Source: JAITWN01 sp964581365
GTDB taxonomy: Bacteria; Pseudomonadota; Gammaproteobacteria; SZUA-140
Length of the DNA stretch: 10,919 nucleotides
Direction of reading: 5' to 3'
NCBI GenBank assembly: GCA_964581365.1
Contig: CAZOOF010000058.1
Location: 1-10,919, forward strand
The notes under the pieces are model-generated. The model worked only from the letters and a program-made list of their open reading frames with translations. It did not search any database and had not been told where the DNA came from. Each line of letters begins with the position of its first letter. Position 1 is the stretch's first letter. Both the position numbers and the translations under genes were made by a program. Of this stretch, positions 7,292 to 10,919 are shown piece after piece.

Positions 7292-8202
7292 GTCCCATAC
7301 GGCGATCGCTGGCCGCGGCCGATACCGTGCGCATCGATCCGCCGTTTCGCAGGATGCTCATCATTGGCGTCGGGCTGATCGGCGGCTCACTGGCGCGCGC
7401 AGTCCGGCGCGCCGGGCACCCGATCGAGATCGTCGGTTATGGGCGCAATCATCTGAATCTGCAGCGCGCGGTCGAGCTCGGCGTCATCGACCGTTTCGTC
7501 ACTTCGCTTCCCGAGGCCGTGGCCGAGGCTGATCTGATCGTGCTCGCCGCTCCGGTGGGGTCGACCGCATCGATTCTGCGCGCCATTCGCCCGCATCTCG
7601 GTCGCGATGCGGTGATCACCGATGTCGGCAGCACCAAGGGCAGCGTGGCCATGGCCGCGCGGGAAAGCCTGGGCGGCGCGCTTGCCGCTTTCGTTCCGGG
7701 GCACCCGATCGCCGGCAACGAGCGCGCGGGTGTCGAAGCCTCCACTGCCGCCCTGTTCGACGGCCGCATGGTCATCCTCACGCCGCTCACTGAAACCGAG
7801 CCGGGCGCCCTGGCGCGGGTGCAGGCGCTGTGGGAATCCGTCGGTGCCCGCGTGGTAGAAATGGACGTCGAGTACCATGACCGTCTGCTCGCCGCCACCA
7901 GCCATCTACCGCATGTGCTCGCCTACGCCCTGGTCGAGGCGCTGAAGCGCATGGACAGCAGTGAGGACATCTTCCGCTACGCTGCCGGCGGCTTTCGCGA
8001 CTTCACCCGCATCGCGTCTTCCGATCCGGTCATGTGGCGGGACATCTGTCTCGCCAACGCCAGCCACCTGCGCCAAGCCATCAACGCGTTCCGTACCTGC
8101 CTGGACGAGCTCGATGGGATGATCCGCGACGGCGAAGGGGATAGACTGGCGGAAGTCTTTGCGCGGGCGAGGGCGGTCAGGGACCGGAATATAAACCCGT
8201 GA
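7288..8202 (+). CDS. tyrA: Prephenate (or arogenate) dehydrogenase
   Basis: TyrA oxidatively decarboxylates prephenate or arogenate toward tyrosine. With the TTG start at 7288 it has 304 residues. An N-terminal Rossmann fold holds GVGLIGGS (27-34), followed by ITDVGSTKG (110-118), the catalytic histidine His139 in PGHPIAGNE and the substrate-site SHLPH (205-209). The helical C-terminal dimerisation domain ends without a chorismate mutase or ACT domain. The second beta strand ends YGRN rather than with an acidic residue, which leaves NADP+ use possible. The start is unsure: TTG 7288 gives a TTGA overlap with the aroF stop, suggesting translational coupling; GTG 7327 and ATG 7354 are in frame, but ATG 7354 begins only four residues before the glycine-rich loop. 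Unlike Pseudomonas, where tyrA and aroA are fused, this gene is separate. Confidence 0.93.
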   Translation: MSPIRRSLAAADTVRIDPPFRRMLIIGVGLIGGSLARAVRRAGHPIEIVGYGRNHLNLQRAVELGVIDRFVTSLPEAVAEADLIVLAAPVGSTASILRAIRPHLGRDAVITDVGSTKGSVAMAARESLGGALAAFVPGHPIAGNERAGVEASTAALFDGRMVILTPLTETEPGALARVQALWESVGARVVEMDVEYHDRLLAATSHLPHVLAYALVEALKRMDSSEDIFRYAAGGFRDFTRIASSDPVMWRDICLANASHLRQAINAFRTCLDELDGMIRDGEGDRLAEVFARARAVRDRNINP

Positions 8203-8269
8203 ATCTGTGAAAGTGGAAAGTCAAGAGCAGCTTGCGAGCTGTTTTTGACCTTTTACTTTTACAATTCAT
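8199..8269 (+). repeat. Long near-perfect inverted repeat / hairpin between tyrA and aroA
   Basis: The core runs 8206-8232 against 8237-8263 around a TGCG loop (8233-8236). Of 27 facing positions, 21 are Watson-Crick, five are G-U in the + strand RNA and one is A-C (8219/8250). Six more pairs (8199-8204 with 8264-8269) extend it after a single bulged C at 8205, so the stem takes in the tyrA stop codon. The arms contain degenerate repeats of about seven bases (GTGAAA, GTGGAAA, GTCAAG) facing TTTTGACC, TTTTAC, TTTTAC. The core (8206-8263) is about 40% GC, visibly poorer than the flanking genes. The upper part, AGCAGCT-TGCG-AGCTGTTTTT, also resembles an intrinsic terminator. It could be a dispersed palindromic element, a terminator or attenuator, or an mRNA processing site. 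Confidence 0.85.
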
Positions 8270-8280
8270 CTTCGATTTCC

Positions 8281-9597
8281 ATGAGCAGAACATACTCCAT
8301 CTCTCCCGGCGGATCCCTGTCCGGGACGGTTTCCATTCCGGGAGACAAGTCGATCTCCCATCGGGCAATCATGCTCGGCTCGATCGCCGAGGGCATGACC
8401 GAGGTGTACGGGTTTCTCGAGGGCGAGGATGCGCTGGCCACGCTGGCGGTTTTTCGCGCCATGGGCGTGCGCATCGAGCGGCCGGGGCCGGGACGGGTCA
8501 CTGTCCATGGGGTCGGTCCTCACGGCCTGCAGGCGCCCGCCGGCTCGATGGATGTCGGCAACTCGGGAACCTCCATGCGTCTGCTCGCCGGCCTGCTCGC
8601 CGCACAGCCCTTCGAGTGCGTGCTGAGCGGTGACGAATCGCTCAGCCGGCGTCCCATGCGGCGGGTGACCGAACCGCTGGCGCTGATGGGAGCGCGCATC
8701 GACACCGCGCCGGGCGGTACGCCGCCGCTGACTATCCATGGTCATACGGCGCTGCGCGGCATCCGCTACGACATGCCGGTGGCAAGCGCCCAAGTGAAGT
8801 CGGCGCTGCTGCTGGCCGGGCTCTATGCCGAGGGGGACACCTGTGTCCGTGAGCCGGCGCCGACGCGTGATCACACCGAGCGCATGCTCGCAACGCTGGG
8901 CTGGCCGACCGAGTCGCGCGACGGCTATATCTGCGTGCGCGGCGGCGCCCGTCTGTCCGGCGCCCGCATCGATGTGCCGGCCGACATCTCATCGGCAGCA
9001 TTCTTCATGGTTGGCGCCGCGATTGCCGCCGGTTCGGAGCTGGTGCTGCCGAGCGTGGGGATCAATCCCACTCGTACCGGCGTGCTCGACATCCTCAGAC
9101 TGATGGGCGCCGATATCGAGCTGCTCAACCAGCGCATGCTGGGCGGTGAGCCGGTCGCCGATATGCGCGTGCGCAGCGGTGGACTGCGCGGCATCGAGAT
9201 CCCGGTGGAACTGGTGCCGCTGGCGATCGACGAATTTCCCGCGCTGTTCATCGCCGCGGCCTGCGCCGAGGGGCGGACGGTGTTGCGCGGCGCCGAGGAG
9301 CTGCGGGTGAAGGAAAGCGATCGGATCCAGGTCATGGCCGATGGTCTGCGCGCGCTCGGCATCGATGCCCAGCCCACCCCGGACGGCATGATCATCGAAG
9401 GCGGCCGGGCATTTGGCGGCGGCACGATCGAAAGTCATGGCGACCACCGCATCGCCATGTCCTTCGCCATCGCCGCGCTGCGGGCCGAGGGCGAGATCCG
9501 CATCTTCAACTGCGATAACGTGGATACTTCCTTCCCGGGCTTCGAGAGCACCGCCCGGACGGCCGGGCTGCGGATCGCTGAAGCGCGCCAGCCCTGA
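8281..9597 (+). CDS. aroA: 3-phosphoshikimate 1-carboxyvinyltransferase (EPSP synthase), class II-like
   Basis: AroA transfers the enolpyruvyl group of PEP to shikimate 3-phosphate, the sixth shikimate step and the target of glyphosate. From ATG 8281 it has 438 residues. The four short motifs used to define class II enzymes are all present: GDKS (21-24), SAQVK (169-173), RDHTE (196-200) and NPTR (262-265). Further landmarks are GNSGTSMRLLAG (93-104), RRPMRRV (123-129), Asp317 in IDEFP and Glu345 in VKESDR. The frame is open upstream to a TTG at 8245, which would add twelve residues read from the arm of the inverted repeat. I reject that extension because the ATG gives the usual ~20 residues before PGDKS. 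No Shine-Dalgarno precedes the ATG, which sits 11 bases after the hairpin base. cmk follows after 19 bases. Confidence 0.96.
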   Translation: MSRTYSISPGGSLSGTVSIPGDKSISHRAIMLGSIAEGMTEVYGFLEGEDALATLAVFRAMGVRIERPGPGRVTVHGVGPHGLQAPAGSMDVGNSGTSMRLLAGLLAAQPFECVLSGDESLSRRPMRRVTEPLALMGARIDTAPGGTPPLTIHGHTALRGIRYDMPVASAQVKSALLLAGLYAEGDTCVREPAPTRDHTERMLATLGWPTESRDGYICVRGGARLSGARIDVPADISSAAFFMVGAAIAAGSELVLPSVGINPTRTGVLDILRLMGADIELLNQRMLGGEPVADMRVRSGGLRGIEIPVELVPLAIDEFPALFIAAACAEGRTVLRGAEELRVKESDRIQVMADGLRALGIDAQPTPDGMIIEGGRAFGGGTIESHGDHRIAMSFAIAALRAEGEIRIFNCDNVDTSFPGFESTARTAGLRIAEARQP

Positions 9598-9616
9598 TTC
9601 ATGGGTCACATGAATT

Positions 9617-10327
9617 TTGAGCGATAAGCATCCATTGTCAAACGATAAGGCACCGGTCATTACCATCGACGGTCCGGGCGGCTCGGGCAAGGGGACGGTG
9701 AGCCGGATCGTCGCCCGGACGCTCGGCTGGCACTTCCTCGACAGCGGGGCGCTGTACCGGCTGCTCGGTCTGGCGGCTCAGCGTCGCGGCATCGCTCTCG
9801 ATGACGAGGCGGCCTTGGAGTCGCTGGCCGGCGGGCTCTCCGCCGAATTTCATTTCGACGACAACTCCGGCGATAGAGCGCCTATCATTTACGAAAATGA
9901 GGATGTCGGCGACGAATTGCGCAGTGAAGCCGCCGGTGCCGCCGCTTCGGCGGTAGCCGCGCTGCCGGGCGTCCGCCGGGCGTTGATCGAGCGCCAGCGC
10001 ACCTTCCGCCAGGCTCCCGGGCTGGTCGCCGACGGCCGCGACATGGGGACCTCGATTTTCCCGGATGCGCAGCTCAAGATCTTCCTCGACGCCAGTCCCG
10101 AAGAGCGCGCCCGCAGGCGTCATAAACAGTTGAAGGACAAGGGAATGGATGTTAGTCTAGGGCGGCTTTTGGAGGAGATCCGGATGCGTGACCGGCGTGA
10201 TGCCGAGCGGACCGTGTCTCCGATGCGACCCGCCGAAGGCGCGCTGATAGTCGACACTACGGGAATGGGTATTCAGGAAGTGGTGGCGAAGATCATCGAA
10301 GCATGGCGGATCGCGGAAAAGGCCTGA
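9617..10327 (+). CDS. cmk: Cytidylate kinase
   Basis: Cmk phosphorylates CMP and dCMP with ATP, supplying CDP for nucleic acids and phospholipid synthesis. The protein has 236 residues with the P-loop GPGGSGKGT (19-27), the nucleotide-binding DSGALYR (42-48), GRDMGTSIFPDA (140-151) and a late Arg-rich stretch RMRDRRDAERTVSP that closes over the phosphates. An in-frame TGA at 9611-9613 and the lack of any in-frame ATG before the P-loop mean the start must be non-ATG. TTG at 9617 is the first conventional choice; TTG at 9632 or ATT at 9614 are alternatives. GGGT at 9603-9606 is only a weak ribosome binding site. The aroA-cmk-rpsA order is conserved in gammaproteobacteria. Confidence 0.95.
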   Translation: MSDKHPLSNDKAPVITIDGPGGSGKGTVSRIVARTLGWHFLDSGALYRLLGLAAQRRGIALDDEAALESLAGGLSAEFHFDDNSGDRAPIIYENEDVGDELRSEAAGAAASAVAALPGVRRALIERQRTFRQAPGLVADGRDMGTSIFPDAQLKIFLDASPEERARRRHKQLKDKGMDVSLGRLLEEIRMRDRRDAERTVSPMRPAEGALIVDTTGMGIQEVVAKIIEAWRIAEKA

Positions 10328-10352
10328 AGACGCAGTCTCCAGATTTTATTTT
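10324..10352 (+). terminator. Intrinsic terminator overlapping the cmk stop codon
   Basis: CTGAAGAC (10324-10331) pairs with GTCTCCAG (10335-10342) around the loop GCA: four pairs, one A-C mismatch, then three pairs. ATTTTATTTT (10343-10352) follows at once. The cmk TGA (10325-10327) lies in the left arm. The stem is modest, but stem and T-rich tract are correctly placed. It suggests that the upstream transcript at least partly ends here and that rpsA has its own promoter. Confidence 0.55.
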
Positions 10353-10471
10353 GGCAGTGTAATCGACCGAGGTGCTTCGCAGCCGTTGTGCGCGAGGCGT
10401 ATTCGACAACCTCCGCAATTGCGGAAACAACCAGAGGATTGCCCGCTTTCCGGGGCAACAACGCTAACCTG
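10353..10471 (+). promoter_or_regulatory. rpsA leader with several hairpins and no Shine-Dalgarno
   Basis: The leader before rpsA can form successive hairpins: 10371-10384 (small), 10385-10410 (GTTGT with ACAAC plus CG with CG), the perfect palindrome TCCGCAATTGCGGA at 10412-10425, and TTGCCC with GGGCAA at 10439-10458. Between them lie A-rich segments. No Shine-Dalgarno lies within normal distance of the ATG; the only G run, 10452-10455, is 16 bases away and inside the last hairpin. The E. coli rpsA leader is likewise hairpin-rich, lacks a Shine-Dalgarno and mediates autogenous control by S1, so the same role is inferred here. A TTGGCA at 10351-10356 resembles a -35 box, but I find no good -10 partner. 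Confidence 0.5.
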
Positions 10472-10919
10472 ATGAGTGAAAGTTTCGCACAACTTTTCGA
10501 AGAGAGCCTGGCGGGCAAGCAGATGCATCCGGGCGCCATTGTACAGGGCCTCGTGGTCGCTATCCGATCCGATGCCGTGATCGTCAACGCCGGTCTGAAG
10601 TCCGAAGGCGTGATTCCCATCGAGCAGTTCTACAACGACCAGGGCAAGCCCGAGGTCGCGGTGGGCGACATCGTCGAAGTGGCGCTCGATGCCGTTGAGG
10701 ACGGTTTCGGCGAGACCCGCCTGTCGCGCGAGAAGGCCCGTCGCACCAAGCAGTGGGACGAGCTCGAGCGGGCGATGGAAGCGGACGAGAAGGTTACCGG
10801 CCGCATCAGCGGCAAGGTCAAGGGCGGCTTCACCGTCGACATCGGCGACATCCGCGCGTTCCTGCCGGGTTCGCTGGTCGATGTGCGTCCTGTGCGCGAC
10901 CTCACCCATCTCGAAGGCA
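10472..10919 (+). CDS. rpsA: 30S ribosomal protein S1, 3' end cut off by the window
   Basis: S1 binds mRNA to the small ribosomal subunit and helps unfold and initiate on messages with weak Shine-Dalgarno sequences. The visible 149 residues start MSESFAQLFEESL, nearly identical to the E. coli N-terminus that anchors S1 to protein S2. They continue through the first S1/OB-fold domain (about 20-87, with VNAGLKSEGVIP and LDAVEDGFGETRLSREKA) into the second (from about 106, GRISGKVKGGFTVDIGDIRA and FLPGSLVDVRPVRDLTHLEG). About 400 further residues would be expected beyond the window end. Location directly after cmk is the conserved gammaproteobacterial arrangement. Transcription probably starts, at least partly, in the leader after the cmk terminator. 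Confidence 0.98.
   Translation, partial: MSESFAQLFEESLAGKQMHPGAIVQGLVVAIRSDAVIVNAGLKSEGVIPIEQFYNDQGKPEVAVGDIVEVALDAVEDGFGETRLSREKARRTKQWDELERAMEADEKVTGRISGKVKGGFTVDIGDIRAFLPGSLVDVRPVRDLTHLEG

Noticed and set aside
8245..8265. TTGACC and TACAAT as a promoter for aroA
   Set aside because: Each box matches five of six consensus bases, but the spacing is only 9 bases instead of about 17.
8199..8269. Insertion sequence remnant with target-site duplication at the inverted repeat
   Set aside because: No convincing flanking direct repeat and no transposase fragment; left as a palindromic element of unknown origin.
8245..8280. TTG start adding twelve residues to AroA
   Set aside because: The added codons come from the arm of the inverted repeat, and ATG 8281 gives the family-typical N-terminus.
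1..10919. Undescribed defence, toxin, prophage or biosynthetic system
   Set aside because: Every long frame on the + strand is a recognised housekeeping gene and no gap exceeds 260 bases, so there is no room for one.

Overview
The window is a stretch of core metabolic and information-processing genes from a GC-rich gammaproteobacterium. All eight intact or near-intact genes and the partial ninth are on the + strand. The order is gyrA (5' end cut off) - serC - serA - pheA - DAHP synthase (aroF type) - tyrA - aroA - cmk - rpsA (3' end cut off). It matches the 'aromatic supraoperon' layout known from Pseudomonas and relatives (gyrA-serC-pheA-hisC-tyrA-aroA-cmk-rpsA). GyrA, Cmk and RpsA read as gammaproteobacterial from remembered family sequences. 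I cannot name the genus. The GC content, the separate tyrA and aroA, and the extra serA and DAHP synthase argue against an enteric or a typical Pseudomonas.

Layout. Bases 2-2539 encode most of DNA gyrase subunit A. A GC-rich hairpin with a short T run (2562-2600) follows as a possible terminator. The 258-base gap before serC holds no gene. Bases 2798-5085 carry serC and serA, two of the three steps from 3-phosphoglycerate to serine. Bases 5130-8202 carry pheA (chorismate mutase/prephenate dehydratase), a type I-beta DAHP synthase with an N-terminal regulatory domain, and tyrA (prephenate dehydrogenase family). The tyrA stop codon lies inside a 71-base, AT-rich, near-perfect inverted repeat (8199-8269). 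aroA (EPSP synthase) follows at 8281-9597 and cmk (cytidylate kinase, forced non-ATG start) at 9617-10327. A terminator-like hairpin overlaps the cmk stop codon. A structured leader without a Shine-Dalgarno sequence precedes rpsA (from 10472).

How the genes work together. DAHP synthase commits carbon to the shikimate pathway and AroA makes the precursor of chorismate. PheA and TyrA then split chorismate/prephenate toward phenylalanine and tyrosine. SerC and SerA make serine, and SerC is also used in pyridoxal-phosphate synthesis in gammaproteobacteria. SerA and PheA carry C-terminal ACT domains, and the DAHP synthase carries an N-terminal ferredoxin-like domain, so end-product feedback is likely at several points. 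No aromatic aminotransferase is encoded here.

I see no mobile element with a transposase, no CRISPR array, no tRNA or rRNA, no phage gene and no undescribed multi-gene system. The most unusual items are the inverted repeat between tyrA and aroA, whose imperfections nearly all keep + strand RNA pairing, and isoleucine at the quinolone-determining GyrA position 83. Also unusual are the altered gene content of the supraoperon and the missing canonical glutamate in SerA.
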